This document shows, in pieces, positions 19,492 through 30,504 of a stretch of DNA of 64,000 bases; the stretch's first letter is position 1; each line of letters opens with the position of its first letter. A model generated the notes under the pieces. That model was given only the letters and a program-made list of their open reading frames with translations. It had not been told where the DNA came from and did no database searches. The DNA is from Nitratireductor luteus (lineage in GTDB: Bacteria > Pseudomonadota > Alphaproteobacteria > Rhizobiales > Rhizobiaceae): NCBI RefSeq assembly GCF_026162365.1, contig NZ_JAOANW010000007.1:1-64000 (forward strand). The letters run 5' to 3'. Both the position numbers and the translations under genes were made by a program.

Positions 19492-19659
19492 TCAGCCGCC
19501 GGCCGCATCCAGCTCCTTCGCTGTGGAAGTGTAGCTGTCGGAGATCGCCCCGCCCAGGGCGGTGGCGCCGCTGATGATGCCGATCGATATAAGAAGGGCA
19601 ATCAAGGCATACTCGATCGCCGTCGCACCATTCTCGTCTGACAGGAATTTCTTCAACAT
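19492..19659 (-). CDS. Flp/Fap type IVb pilin
   Basis: 55 residues. A short leader MLKKFLSDENG ends in the Gly cleaved by the TadV prepilin peptidase; the mature part begins ATAIEYALIALLISIG with the required Glu at +5 and a single hydrophobic helix. It forms thin adhesive Tad pili after export. No tad/cpa genes lie next to it, so this is a solitary pilin gene that must rely on machinery encoded elsewhere. A perfect 8-bp inverted repeat lies 44 bases upstream of the start codon. Confidence 0.93.
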   Translation of the reverse strand: MLKKFLSDENGATAIEYALIALLISIGIISGATALGGAISDSYTSTAKELDAAGG

Positions 19660-19702
19660 CACGATCCCACCTTGCGGACTGCGACCAAGATTATGGGCAA
19701 TT

Positions 19703-19722
19703 CCGTTAAGAAACCTTAACGG
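19703..19722. promoter_or_regulatory. Palindrome CCGTTAAG-N4-CTTAACGG upstream of the pilin gene
   Basis: A perfect 8-bp inverted repeat with a 4-base spacer, containing TTAA-N6-TTAA. This is one base short of the CtrA consensus TTAA-N7-TTAA. It could be an operator of the pilin gene (pilA genes are CtrA-controlled in Caulobacter) or, read rightward, a weak hairpin with no T-run. Confidence 0.4.
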
Positions 19723-19765
19723 CGACGGCCTGGGATTTGAGGAACGACTTCCGGTAAGGCGTGTT

Positions 19766-20080
19766 CTAGCAGGCACCGGTTCGCACGCCATTGGCGCGGA
19801 TGACGCAGACTGCAGAGGGTGTCGGCTGCAGAACGCTGCGACGGAGGGTGATCGTCTCGCCCCGTCGCTGCGGCAGCGATCCGGTGGTCGTGCGGTCGAT
19901 GCCGATGCCTTGTATCGCCGCGCTACGCGATTGCCTGTCCGCAATGGGCGTGAGGATGAGCGCCAGCGCGATGCCAGCCGATCCGAACAGAAGCGCCAGC
20001 CGCAGCGCGCCCACGCCGGCGCTTGCCATGCGCGAAAACGAGCCAAATCCGGTGGGATGTTCCTGATGCTGCAAGTTCAC
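19766..20080 (-). CDS. Small single-pass membrane protein of unknown function
   Basis: 104 residues. A polar N-terminus is followed by one hydrophobic helix (about 24-45, ALRLALLFGSAGIALALI), then a short polar region with GIDRTTTGSLPQRR and a C-terminal segment ITLRRSVLQPTPSAVCVI with two cysteines (about 91 and 104) that could form a disulfide outside the membrane. I recognise the pattern (TM, then DRT-TGS, then a Cys-containing tail) as recurring near flp pilin genes in Rhizobiales, but no function is known to me. Codon use matches the neighbours. Confidence 0.7.
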   Translation of the reverse strand: MNLQHQEHPTGFGSFSRMASAGVGALRLALLFGSAGIALALILTPIADRQSRSAAIQGIGIDRTTTGSLPQRRGETITLRRSVLQPTPSAVCVIRANGVRTGAC

Positions 20081-20229
20081 GCGCCCCTCCAGCCATACTG
20101 GACCAACTGCTCATGAGGCGCCCCGACACGCCGATGATGAAAATTCTCATCATTGACTGAAGGAACCATTAACGATGGCTTCCAGCGTATCTTCAACTAT
20201 GCTGGTCGATGATGAAAGGACTGTCTGCG

Positions 20230-20508
20230 ATGGCTACGGTTGCCGTTAGCGCGCGGATCACTGGACGGGTCCAGGGGGTGGCGTTTCGCGCCTGGGCCCA
20301 GGCAGTGGCCGAACATCACGGTCTTTCGGGCTGGGTCCGCAACGAACCCGACGGTTCCGTTCGCGCCCTCATCATGGGCCCGGCACCCGATGTCTCCGCG
20401 ATGGTGCGGGCTTTGGGCAAGGGGCCGCCCGCCGCGCACGTCGCCGGTGTAACAACCCGGACAGTCGAACCAGATCCGGAAATCTCTGGCTTCCAGATCA
20501 CCCGATAG
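20230..20508 (+). CDS. acyP: Acylphosphatase
   Basis: 92 residues from the ATG at 20230, chosen because AAAGGA at 20215-20220 is correctly spaced; an ATG at 20209 is in frame. The motif GRVQGVAFRAWAQ carries the catalytic Arg, and GLSGWVRNEPDGSVRALI the catalytic Asn. The enzyme hydrolyses acyl phosphates such as 1,3-bisphosphoglycerate in the cytosol. Length is exactly that of the family. Confidence 0.95.
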   Translation: MATVAVSARITGRVQGVAFRAWAQAVAEHHGLSGWVRNEPDGSVRALIMGPAPDVSAMVRALGKGPPAAHVAGVTTRTVEPDPEISGFQITR

Positions 20509-20663
20509 GGCGCTGTGAGACCAAGGCAAAACGCGCGCGATCACAAAGTCACGCAAGACAGGAACAAGCTCGAAGTACCGGCCGTTTCAAGAAGACTGGT
20601 GCTCAATTTGAACCCACTGATACCAAGGGCCATGGATAACGACCGGTCTGATTTGAGCGTTAA

Positions 20664-21854
20664 ATGACGGAAGTCTCAGTACGCAATTTTACGATCAACT
20701 TCGGTCCCGTACACCCGGCAGCGCACGGTGTGTTGCGACTGGTGCTTGAACTCGACGGGGAGGTGGTCCAGCGCGTGGATCCGCATATCGGGCTTTTGCA
20801 CCGGGGCACAGAAAAGCTCATCGAGAACAAGACATATCTCCAGGCCCTGCCCTACTTCGATCGCCTCGACTACGTCGCCCCGATGAACCAGGAGCATCCC
20901 TTCTGCCTGGCGGCTGAGCGTCTGCTCGAAATCGAGGTGCCACGGCGCGGCCAGCTCATCCGCGTGCTTTTCTCCGAGATCGGCCGGCTGCTTTCGCATC
21001 TCCTGAATATCACAACGCAGGCGCTGGATGTCGGTGCGCTCACGCCGATTGCATGGGGTTTTGAGGAACGCGAAAAGCTCATGGTCTTTTACGAACGTGC
21101 TTCCGGTGCCCGCATGCACGCCAATTATTTCCGGGTTGGCGGCGTGCATCAGGATTTGCCCCCGGATCTGCTCGACGATATCTGGGCCTTTTGCGATCCG
21201 TTCCTGAAAGTATGCGACGATCTCGAAGGACTGTTGAGCGAGAGCCGCATCTTCAAGCAACGCAATGTCGACATCGGAAAAATCGATCTCGACGACGCCT
21301 GGGTCCGGGGCTTTTCCGGCGTGATGGTGCGGGGCGCAGGCGCAGCCTGGGATCTCCGCAAGGCACAGCCTTACGAATGCTATTCCGACCTCGATTTCGA
21401 TATTCCCGTCGGCAAGAACGGCGACTGCTATGATCGCTACCTGGTGCGAATGGAAGAGATGCGTCAGTCAGTGCGGATCATGAAGCAATGTCTTGAAGAA
21501 TTGAGACGTGCGGAAGGCCAGGGACCGGTTGCCACCAAAGATCACAAGATCGTGCCTCCGCCTCGCGGTCTCATGAAACGCTCGATGGAAGCGACGATCG
21601 AGCATTTCAAATTGTACTCCGAAGGCCATCGGGTACCGGCCGGCGAGGTCTATGCCGCTGTCGAGGCCCCCAAGGGCGAGTTCGGGGTCTATCTTGTCTC
21701 GGATGGCACCAACAGGCCTTACCGGTGCAAGATCCGGGCGCCTTCCTATGCACATTTGCAGGCGATGGACACCTTGAGCCGCGGGCACATGTTGGGCGAT
21801 GTCTCTGCAATCGTGGGATCGATCGATATTGTGTTCGGGGAAATCGACCGTTGA
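20664..21854 (+). CDS. nuoD: NADH-quinone oxidoreductase subunit D (complex I 49-kDa homologue), solitary copy
   Basis: 396 residues, full length and intact from [19 protein letters not shown] to [12 protein letters not shown]. NuoD forms part of the quinone pocket of complex I. The pocket His in HPAAHG and Tyr in [12 protein letters not shown] are kept; in the usually invariant GPQHPAAHG the Gln is replaced by Val. No other nuo gene lies in the window: the neighbours are acylphosphatase and mutT. A complete nuo operon is expected elsewhere, so this is probably a paralogue. There is a 155-base upstream gap, sufficient for its own promoter. Confidence 0.95.
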   Translation: MTEVSVRNFTINFGPVHPAAHGVLRLVLELDGEVVQRVDPHIGLLHRGTEKLIENKTYLQALPYFDRLDYVAPMNQEHPFCLAAERLLEIEVPRRGQLIRVLFSEIGRLLSHLLNITTQALDVGALTPIAWGFEEREKLMVFYERASGARMHANYFRVGGVHQDLPPDLLDDIWAFCDPFLKVCDDLEGLLSESRIFKQRNVDIGKIDLDDAWVRGFSGVMVRGAGAAWDLRKAQPYECYSDLDFDIPVGKNGDCYDRYLVRMEEMRQSVRIMKQCLEELRRAEGQGPVATKDHKIVPPPRGLMKRSMEATIEHFKLYSEGHRVPAGEVYAAVEAPKGEFGVYLVSDGTNRPYRCKIRAPSYAHLQAMDTLSRGHMLGDVSAIVGSIDIVFGEIDR

Positions 21855-21908
21855 TGCAGCGCTATGAGTGTTTATCGCAGGTAATCCGGACCAGAATCTC
21901 AACAGACT

Positions 21909-22322
21909 TTAAAGCAGGTCGATCAGGAACGGGATGAGCGGCGCATCCGCCGGCGGCATCGGATAATCGCGCATCCGGTTCGGCCGGACCCATTTTATCG
22001 CCTGCCCCTCGCGCGGATGGGGAATACCCCAGAAGCGGCGGCAGATATAGAGCGGCATCAGGAGATGGAACGTCTCATAGGAATGGCTGGCGAAGGTCAG
22101 GGGAGCCAGGCACGCCGTCTTGGTCTCCAGGCCGAGCTCTTCTTCAAGCTCGCGCACCACGGTCTGTTCCGGGGCCTCTCCAGGCTCGACCTTGCCGCCG
22201 GGGAATTCCCATAGGCCCGCGAGCTGCTTTCCCTCTGGGCGCTGGGCGATGAGCACCCGCCCGTCGGCATCGACAAGCGCACAGGCGGCCACCAGCAGCA
22301 CTGGCTTCGCGTCGGCCTTCAT
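21909..22322 (-). CDS. mutT: Nudix hydrolase MutT (8-oxo-dGTP diphosphatase)
   Basis: 137 residues from the ATG at 22322 (MKADAKPVLLVAACALVDAD). The Nudix box is complete: GGKVEPGEAPEQTVVRELEEELG (Gx5Ex7REUxEExGU pattern, about 40-62), preceded by LAGLWEFP, which is typical of MutT proper. It removes 8-oxo-dGTP from the nucleotide pool. The start codon overlaps the stop of the upstream GNAT gene by four bases; the order secA, PPIase, argJ, GNAT, mutT is common in rhizobia. Confidence 0.93.
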   Translation of the reverse strand: MKADAKPVLLVAACALVDADGRVLIAQRPEGKQLAGLWEFPGGKVEPGEAPEQTVVRELEEELGLETKTACLAPLTFASHSYETFHLLMPLYICRRFWGIPHPREGQAIKWVRPNRMRDYPMPPADAPLIPFLIDLL

Positions 22323-23098
22323 CGGTTTCCTCCCGGCTGGCGGTAGTGATAGCGGTAGATTTCGCGAAAACCCACCGAACGATACAGGCCAAGTGCCGCG
22401 ACGTTGTCCGCTTCCACCTGCAGCCATGCCACGGTCGCCCCTCGCAGCCGCGCCCATTTCAGCGCGGAAAGCAGCGCCCGGCGCCCGAAGCCCTTGCCCC
22501 GCATGCCCTTGGCCGTCGCCACTTCGAACAGCCCGGCAATGGCGCCGTCATGCACGCAGATGGCGGTCGCCACCGGCTGCCCGTCCTGCTCGAGGATGAA
22601 GTGCCCCGCTTCCGGCTTGATCGAACCCACGAGCTCCTTGAAGCCCGGCCTCAATGCCTCGTCATAGCCATGCACGCTGAAGGCAGCGGAGACGAAGCGT
22701 CCCAGATCTTTAAGCGGGATCTGGTGCATCGCATCGTCGACCACACTGTCGCTTAAGGGCAGACGCATCACGATCGATTCGGAAAGATAGCTCCAGCCTT
22801 CGTTGTCCAGGAACTGACCGATGGACGGCGCGGCTAGCGGCGAGAGGCGAAAGGTCACCGTCCGCCCGATCGCTTCGAAATGCGGCCGCGCCCGGTCGAT
22901 GCGCATGTCGATGTTCCGCGCGTCGCCAGGGTCGAGCGGGTTGATGGAGTTGAGGCGCTTGGCCGGGTATCCGGCCGTCAGCCGCACCGCCCACGTTCCG
23001 TCATAATAGACATTTGCCGCCGGCCAGGCCCGGAAACCGGCCCCTTCGAAACGCCTGATCGTCGCCAGTTCCACCTGCGCCTCGTGTTGCACGCCCAA
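22319..23098 (-). CDS. GNAT family N-acetyltransferase
   Basis: 259 residues. The C-terminal half contains the GNAT fold with acetyl-CoA binding motif A, FEVATAKGMRGKGFGRRALL (about 195-215), followed by VAWLQVEADNVAALGLYRSVGF, the canonical motif B ending. The N-terminal 120 residues form a degenerate second GNAT-like domain with AAPSIGQFLDNEGW. Substrate unknown. Translationally coupled to mutT (ATGA overlap). A 110-bp intergenic repeat separates it from argJ upstream. Confidence 0.88.
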   Translation of the reverse strand: MGVQHEAQVELATIRRFEGAGFRAWPAANVYYDGTWAVRLTAGYPAKRLNSINPLDPGDARNIDMRIDRARPHFEAIGRTVTFRLSPLAAPSIGQFLDNEGWSYLSESIVMRLPLSDSVVDDAMHQIPLKDLGRFVSAAFSVHGYDEALRPGFKELVGSIKPEAGHFILEQDGQPVATAICVHDGAIAGLFEVATAKGMRGKGFGRRALLSALKWARLRGATVAWLQVEADNVAALGLYRSVGFREIYRYHYRQPGGNR

Positions 23099-23110
23099 TC
23101 AACCGCCCTC

Positions 23111-23220
23111 AGAGCCTGTTTTGAAATTGGGCAAGGCTAGTCGAAAATAGTGATTTTCGAGCCCGGACCGCAGGAGATTGCCATTCGCCGGCAGGCATCA
23201 CGAATTTCAAAACAGGCTCT
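23111..23220. repeat. 110-bp intergenic MITE-like element with perfect 18-bp terminal inverted repeats
   Basis: The ends AGAGCCTGTTTTGAAATT (23111-23128) and AATTTCAAAACAGGCTCT (23203-23220) are perfectly inverted. Inside lies a second palindrome TCGAAAAT-AGTG-ATTTTCGA (23141-23160) and the segment GGACCGCAGGA. The element fills almost the whole gap between argJ and the GNAT gene, and its last base supplies the first base (plus strand) of the argJ stop codon complement. A diverged relative lies at 33766-33876. No transposase is encoded; mobility in trans is an inference. Confidence 0.75.
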
Positions 23221-24461
23221 CAGCTCCGATAATCGCCGTTGATGGCAACATATTCCTTGGTGAGATCGCAGGTCCAGACCGTCGCGCTACCCCGCCCGAT
23301 GCCGAGGTCCACGCGGATGGCTATCTCATCCCGCTGCATGTATTCGGAGGCCTGTTCCTCGGAATAGCCATGATCGCGCTCGCCTTCGAAGGCCACGCGA
23401 ATATCGCCGAACCATATGCTCAGCAGATCGCGCTCGGCCGGCTCTCCGGCTTTGCCCACGGCCATCACGATGCGCCCCCAATTGGCATCCTCGCCGGCAA
23501 CCGCCGTCTTGACCAATGGCGAATTGGCGATGGAAAGCGCGATGCGCTTGGCCGAGCGCGCGGATTTGGCGCCGGTCACGCTGATTTCCACCTGCTTGCG
23601 CGCGCCCTCGCCGTCGCGCACCACCTGCAGCGCCAGCGTCTTCAGTAATTTGCCCAGGGCGCGCTTGAACGACGAAAGCCGACCGTCCTTGGGGTCCGTG
23701 ATCCACGGCGCGCCGCGTTCGGCCGCCTTTCCGGTGGCGAAAAGCATCAGCGTATCACTGGTCGAGGTATCGCTGTCCACAGTAACGGCGTTGAAGGTCT
23801 TGGCGGTGGCCCTCGCCAGCATATCCTGCAGCACAGGCGCGGCGATTGGCGCATCCGTCGCCACGAAAGAGAGCATCGTCGCCATGTCCGGCGCGATCAT
23901 GCCCGCGCCCTTGGCGATTCCGTTTATGGTCACCGTGCAATCGCCCAGCTTGGCCGAAGCGGTGACGAACTTGGGATAGGTGTCGGTGGTCATGATGGCG
24001 TGCGCCGCCTCTTCCCACCGTCCGCCTTCGGCGCCGGCCGCCAGGTCGTCCAGCAGATGGGTGAACCGACCCGCCTCCAGCGGCTCTCCGATGACACCGG
24101 TAGACGCCAGGAAGACCGTGTCGGGCTCCGCACCGGCGGCACGCGCCGCCGCTTCCGCCGTCAACGACGTCGCCTCACGCCCCTTCTTGCCGGTAAAGGC
24201 ATTGGCGTTGCCGGAATTGACCACCAGTATCCGCGCTTTGCCGCCGGCAAGGTTGCGCCGGCACAGTTCGACCGGAGCTGAGGGGCATCTGGACCGCGTG
24301 AAGACACCGGCCGCCGCCGTGCCTTCGTCAAACACCATGACCAAAAGGTCCTTGCGGCCCTTGTACTTGATGCCGGCCTCGGCAACGGCGATCCGCGCGC
24401 CGGCGATTTCCGGCATTTCGGGGTAGGACTTGGGCGCAAGTGGGGAGATAGATGCAGACAT
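23220..24461 (-). CDS. argJ: Bifunctional glutamate N-acetyltransferase / N-acetylglutamate synthase ArgJ
   Basis: 413 residues from the ATG at 24461 ([20 protein letters not shown]). The autocatalytic cleavage site is present in [16 protein letters not shown], where the Thr of ATML becomes the nucleophile and N-terminus of the beta chain. Other family motifs are [11 protein letters not shown] and SDTSTSDTL. ArgJ transfers acetyl from N-acetylornithine to glutamate in the cyclic arginine pathway. argH is in the same window at 49538 but is not linked. The stop codon abuts the intergenic repeat element. Confidence 0.96.
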   Translation of the reverse strand: MSASISPLAPKSYPEMPEIAGARIAVAEAGIKYKGRKDLLVMVFDEGTAAAGVFTRSRCPSAPVELCRRNLAGGKARILVVNSGNANAFTGKKGREATSLTAEAAARAAGAEPDTVFLASTGVIGEPLEAGRFTHLLDDLAAGAEGGRWEEAAHAIMTTDTYPKFVTASAKLGDCTVTINGIAKGAGMIAPDMATMLSFVATDAPIAAPVLQDMLARATAKTFNAVTVDSDTSTSDTLMLFATGKAAERGAPWITDPKDGRLSSFKRALGKLLKTLALQVVRDGEGARKQVEISVTGAKSARSAKRIALSIANSPLVKTAVAGEDANWGRIVMAVGKAGEPAERDLLSIWFGDIRVAFEGERDHGYSEEQASEYMQRDEIAIRVDLGIGRGSATVWTCDLTKEYVAINGDYRS

Positions 24462-24611
24462 CCGAACTTCCGGTTCACATACTGGCTCGTCCGCTTCGTC
24501 TGCCCGATAATATTGGCGGACGCAAGCCGAACAGCTGGCGCAAAAAAGCCGCGCCGCCCGCCATGTGCGGGCAAGCGCGGCTTTATGTGGATGCAACCGG
24601 GCTCGTGCGCC

Positions 24612-25508
24612 TTACTGCTGGCCCTGTGCCGCCGGGGCGGCCTTGCCGAGTTGCTGCTGGAGCAGGGCGTCGACCGATGCCTTCAATTCCTCATTCGGAA
24701 TGTCGACCTCGGCGCCCTCGCGCATGGCGCCCAGCTTCTCGATGTATTTCTCGCGCAGGAGCATTGACTTGATCTGGTTCTGCACCTGCTCGAATGCCGG
24801 CGGCTGCTGCTGGCGGCGGTCTTCGACCTTGATCACGTGATAACCGAACTGCGACTTGACCGGCTCCTTGGTGAACTCGCCCGGCTCAAGTGCGAACGCA
24901 GCTTCCTCGAATTCGGGAACCATGCGCCCCTTGGTGAAGTAGCCGAGATCGCCGCCCTCGCTGGCCGACCCGTCGCTCGACTTCTCCTTGGCAATTTCGG
25001 CGAAATCGCCGCCTTCCTCAAGTTGCTGGATGATGGCTTTGGCTTCTTCTTCCGTCGCCACGAGGATGTGGCGCGCCTGCACCTCTTCCGGAGGGTTCAT
25101 CTTGGCGACTTCCTCATCGTAGCGCGCGCGCACGGCCTCATCGGAAATCTCCTGAACTACGTTCTGGTCGATATAGGCGCTGTGCAAGGCGCGCTGGCGG
25201 AGAAAGTCCATCCGCTTCTGGAAGTCCTCGCTCTCGTCGAGGCCCTGCTCGTCGGCTTCATTGGCGAAGAGGCGAACGTCGATGACAGCCGAAAGCGCGG
25301 CGGCCCGGCGCTGTTCCTCGGGCAATTGCGCGAACTGCGGATCGAGCTCCTGTTCGGCCAGGGCGATGTCGGCCGCCGTGATGGGCTCGCCATTCAGCGT
25401 GGCGACAACTTCCTCCTCCTGCGCGAAAGCCGGCGCGGAAAGAAGGGCAGCGATCAAGGCTGCAGCACCGGCATGGGCGCGCAGAGATTGGCGGAAGAGT
25501 CGTTTCAT
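24612..25508 (-). CDS. Periplasmic PpiC/parvulin-type peptidyl-prolyl isomerase
   Basis: 298 residues. A signal peptide (MKRLFRQSLRAHAGAAALIA to APAFAQ) leads into a SurA-like N-terminal helical chaperone region and a rotamase domain (about 140-240) with QARHILVATEEEAKAII, SDGSASEGGDLGYF and FGYHVIKVEDRR, all parvulin signatures. The C-terminus is Gln/Ala-rich. It assists folding of exported proteins. Divergent from secA across 276 bases, which makes sense for export functions. Confidence 0.94.
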   Translation of the reverse strand: MKRLFRQSLRAHAGAAALIAALLSAPAFAQEEEVVATLNGEPITAADIALAEQELDPQFAQLPEEQRRAAALSAVIDVRLFANEADEQGLDESEDFQKRMDFLRQRALHSAYIDQNVVQEISDEAVRARYDEEVAKMNPPEEVQARHILVATEEEAKAIIQQLEEGGDFAEIAKEKSSDGSASEGGDLGYFTKGRMVPEFEEAAFALEPGEFTKEPVKSQFGYHVIKVEDRRQQQPPAFEQVQNQIKSMLLREKYIEKLGAMREGAEVDIPNEELKASVDALLQQQLGKAAPAAQGQQ

Positions 25509-25784
25509 GAGAAAATTCTCCGTTCATGCGTATACGGCTTGGGCCCGAAACAATAGGGCAGCGATCCAAACCATCCAGAAATATGGCGGAATTTTGCGCC
25601 TTGGCAGCGCATTCGCACAAAGTTGACATCGCAGGTGGCCCCTCTTATCTCTCCTTCGACTTCCCGTCCAGAATCCATTTCCGGGCGCCCTTTTTGGCCA
25701 ACTGGCTGCAACGGCCCGTGCTGGCGGATCAAACCTTATCGGACCGGCGGAAACCGCCGGCATACCGTGAACTGAAAGGACCAC

Positions 25785-28514
<2,730 letters not shown>

Positions 28515-28515
28515 A

Positions 28516-28559
28516 GGGTTTCCAGAATAAGTTGACAGACTTATTCGGTTGGGAAACCC
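28516..28559 (+). terminator. Hairpin after secA
   Basis: Directly after the secA stop, GGGTTTCC plus GAATAAG pair with CTTATTC plus GGAAACCC in a nested inverted repeat. There is no T-run, so termination may be weak or Rho-assisted, and the arms could also belong to a rhizobial palindromic repeat. Confidence 0.5.
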
Positions 28560-28575
28560 GACCAAACAAGGAGTT

Positions 28576-28613
28576 GAGCCGCGATTTTGATTCTATCAAA
28601 ATCGAAAAGGCTC
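28576..28613. repeat. Palindromic intergenic repeat (GAGCC ... GGCTC with 10-bp inner arms)
   Basis: CGATTTTGAT and ATCAAAATCG form a perfect 10-bp hairpin with a 3-base loop, enclosed by GAGCC/GGCTC. The same outer pentamers end the repeat elements at 23111 and 33766, so it may be a shortened family member. It could add to secA termination. Confidence 0.5.
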
Positions 28614-28663
28614 TAGAAGCGTCGTACGAAGGTGTCGGTTCGTCATCCCGGAAGCCCAAAGGG

Positions 28664-28981
28664 CTATCCGGGACCTATTGGAAGAACATCGCAGGGCACG
28701 GCCCCTCTGAGCTTGTTGAAGGGCCTTGTCCGAGCGCACTTCAGCACCGGCAGCCCTTTCTGCGGGAACCGGCCGCGGGCGCCCTCTTCCTCCTCCGCCA
28801 GCGCGATGACGTTGCCGATCGGCGCCAAGCCCATGCTGTTCATGTGCTTGCAGCCGAGCGCGATGTCGATGCGCATGGCGATTATCCCGGCGTCATGCCC
28901 GCGCAAATCGCTCTGCCTCTCGATGCCGATTTCCTCCAGATAGGTCACCATTTTCGGCCCGGTCGAATGGGCGCGGAGCAT
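28664..28981 (-). CDS. Small helix-hairpin-helix-like protein, probably with altered ends
   Basis: 105 codons. The recognisable part is about residues 1-70: LRAHSTGPKMVTYLEEIGI, then LRGHDAGIIAMRIDIALG and NSMGLAPIGNVIALAEEE, which resembles small rhizobial HhH proteins related to TfoX-C/Cdd1 domains. In-frame sequence upstream of the first ATG (ISDEERRK) looks like further family sequence back to an in-frame stop at about 29037, but offers no ATG, GTG or TTG, so the start may be lost or degenerate. The last 35 residues run through intergenic repeat sequence (a hairpin at 28646-28673) and are probably not native. It may be a decaying gene. Confidence 0.5.
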   Translation of the reverse strand: MLRAHSTGPKMVTYLEEIGIERQSDLRGHDAGIIAMRIDIALGCKHMNSMGLAPIGNVIALAEEEEGARGRFPQKGLPVLKCARTRPFNKLRGAVPCDVLPIGPG

Positions 28982-29091
28982 CTTGCGCCTCTCCTCGTCA
29001 CTGATCGGCCGATCCTCCCGCCGAACCGTTTCTTAAAGACTTTCCATTAGAGACCGCGCGTATAACGGCCGATGAAAGCGGAGTGTATTGA

Positions 29092-30504
29092 GTGCGCTTT
29101 TCTGCAGCAACGACTGCTGAACGCCTCTTGCCAGGGGGGCTGGCGCGGCGCGCGCAACCGTGGGCGGCTCGGATAGACCGGCTCGTCTTCACCGAGGACG
29201 CGCGAAGCCAGGCTGGCCGCATGTCGCTGATCGCCTTCAGCCTGCGCATCGTCAATGCCGTCATCGCCTTCGTCAGCCAGGTGCTGCTTGCCCGCTATAT
29301 GGGCGGCTTCGAATACGGCATCTTCGTGCTGGTCTGGGTGACCATGATCATCCTCGGCAACATCTCCTGCCTCGGTTTCCATACGTCGATTATCCGTTTC
29401 GTACCCGAATACCGGGCCACCGGCATGATCCCCGAACTGCGTGGCATCCTGCGCACGAGCCGGATTTTCGTGCTGGCCTCGTCTACGGTGTTCGCGCTGG
29501 CCGGCGCCGCCGGTATCTGGTGGTTCGAGCCGGCTATCGAGCACTACTACGTAGTCCCCTTCTATCTCGGCCTCATCTGCCTGCCGATGATCGCGCTCAG
29601 CGATCAGCTCCAGGGCATCGCGCGGGCGAACTCCTGGGCGCTTTGGGCGATGGCTCCCACCTATCTGATGCGGCCGGTGCTCATCCTGCTCTTCCTCTGG
29701 GCCATGCATTTGGCCGGCTACGATCCGGACGCCACGGGTGCCGTCATCGCGGCGATCCTCGCTACCTATCTCACCACGATTTCGCAGCTTCTCACCATGG
29801 GGACGCGGCAAAAGCATCGCCTGCCGCCCGCCCAGCCACGCTTTCTCGTGCGCCTGTGGGTGCAGGTTTCCCTGCCTATCTTTTTGGTGGAAAGCTTCTA
29901 CTTCCTGCTTACCAATGCCGACGTTCTGATGGTCGGGCGGTTCATGCAGCCGACGGACGTCGCCGTCTACTACGCCACGGTCAAGACGCTGGCCCTCGTC
30001 CACTTCGTCTATTTCGCGGTCAAGGCGGGGGTTGCCTCGCGCTATGCGGCCTTCATCCATGGCGGCGAGCGCCAGGCGCTGGAGAATTTCGCCCGCGAGA
30101 CCGTCAACTGGACCTTCTGGCCTTCGCTTTTCATGGGCATCTTCGTGCTCCTGGTGGGCAAACCGATCCTCACCCTGTTCGGGCCTGGATTCGACGCCGG
30201 CTACCCCTTGCTGTTCCTGCTGGTTGCCGCGGTTGTCGGCCGCTCCGCCGTGGGACCCGCTGAAAGCATGCTCACCATGAGTGGCCACCAGAATGTCTGC
30301 GCCGGCATCTATGCCGTAACCCTGGCGATCAATATCGGCCTCAATATCCTGCTGATCCCGGTTCTGGGCCTGTGGGGCGCGGCACTCGCCACGGCCATCG
30401 CCATGATATTCGAGGCCACGGCGCTCGCCTTCATCGTCTGGCGGAAGCTCGGCATCGTGATGGCGGTTTTTCTGCCTGTTCGCACGCAAACGGAGATAGG
30501 CTGA
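29092..30504 (+). CDS. Polysaccharide flippase-like membrane protein (MATE/PST, Wzx-type)
   Basis: 470 residues from a GTG at 29092. After a charged 55-residue N-terminus there are about 12-14 hydrophobic segments, beginning with MSLIAFSLRIVNAVIAFVSQVLLARYMGG, the N-terminal signature of oligosaccharide flippases. Family members move lipid-linked glycans across the inner membrane. The following acetyltransferase gene overlaps by one base (TGATG), so both products likely serve one surface-glycan pathway, although no glycosyltransferases are adjacent. Confidence 0.88.
   Translation: MRFSAATTAERLLPGGLARRAQPWAARIDRLVFTEDARSQAGRMSLIAFSLRIVNAVIAFVSQVLLARYMGGFEYGIFVLVWVTMIILGNISCLGFHTSIIRFVPEYRATGMIPELRGILRTSRIFVLASSTVFALAGAAGIWWFEPAIEHYYVVPFYLGLICLPMIALSDQLQGIARANSWALWAMAPTYLMRPVLILLFLWAMHLAGYDPDATGAVIAAILATYLTTISQLLTMGTRQKHRLPPAQPRFLVRLWVQVSLPIFLVESFYFLLTNADVLMVGRFMQPTDVAVYYATVKTLALVHFVYFAVKAGVASRYAAFIHGGERQALENFARETVNWTFWPSLFMGIFVLLVGKPILTLFGPGFDAGYPLLFLLVAAVVGRSAVGPAESMLTMSGHQNVCAGIYAVTLAINIGLNILLIPVLGLWGAALATAIAMIFEATALAFIVWRKLGIVMAVFLPVRTQTEIG

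Noticed and set aside
28582-28604. TTGAT...ATCAA palindrome considered as an FNR/FixK box
   Set aside because: The spacer is three bases rather than four and the arms extend to 10 bp, which fits a hairpin or repeat rather than an FNR site.
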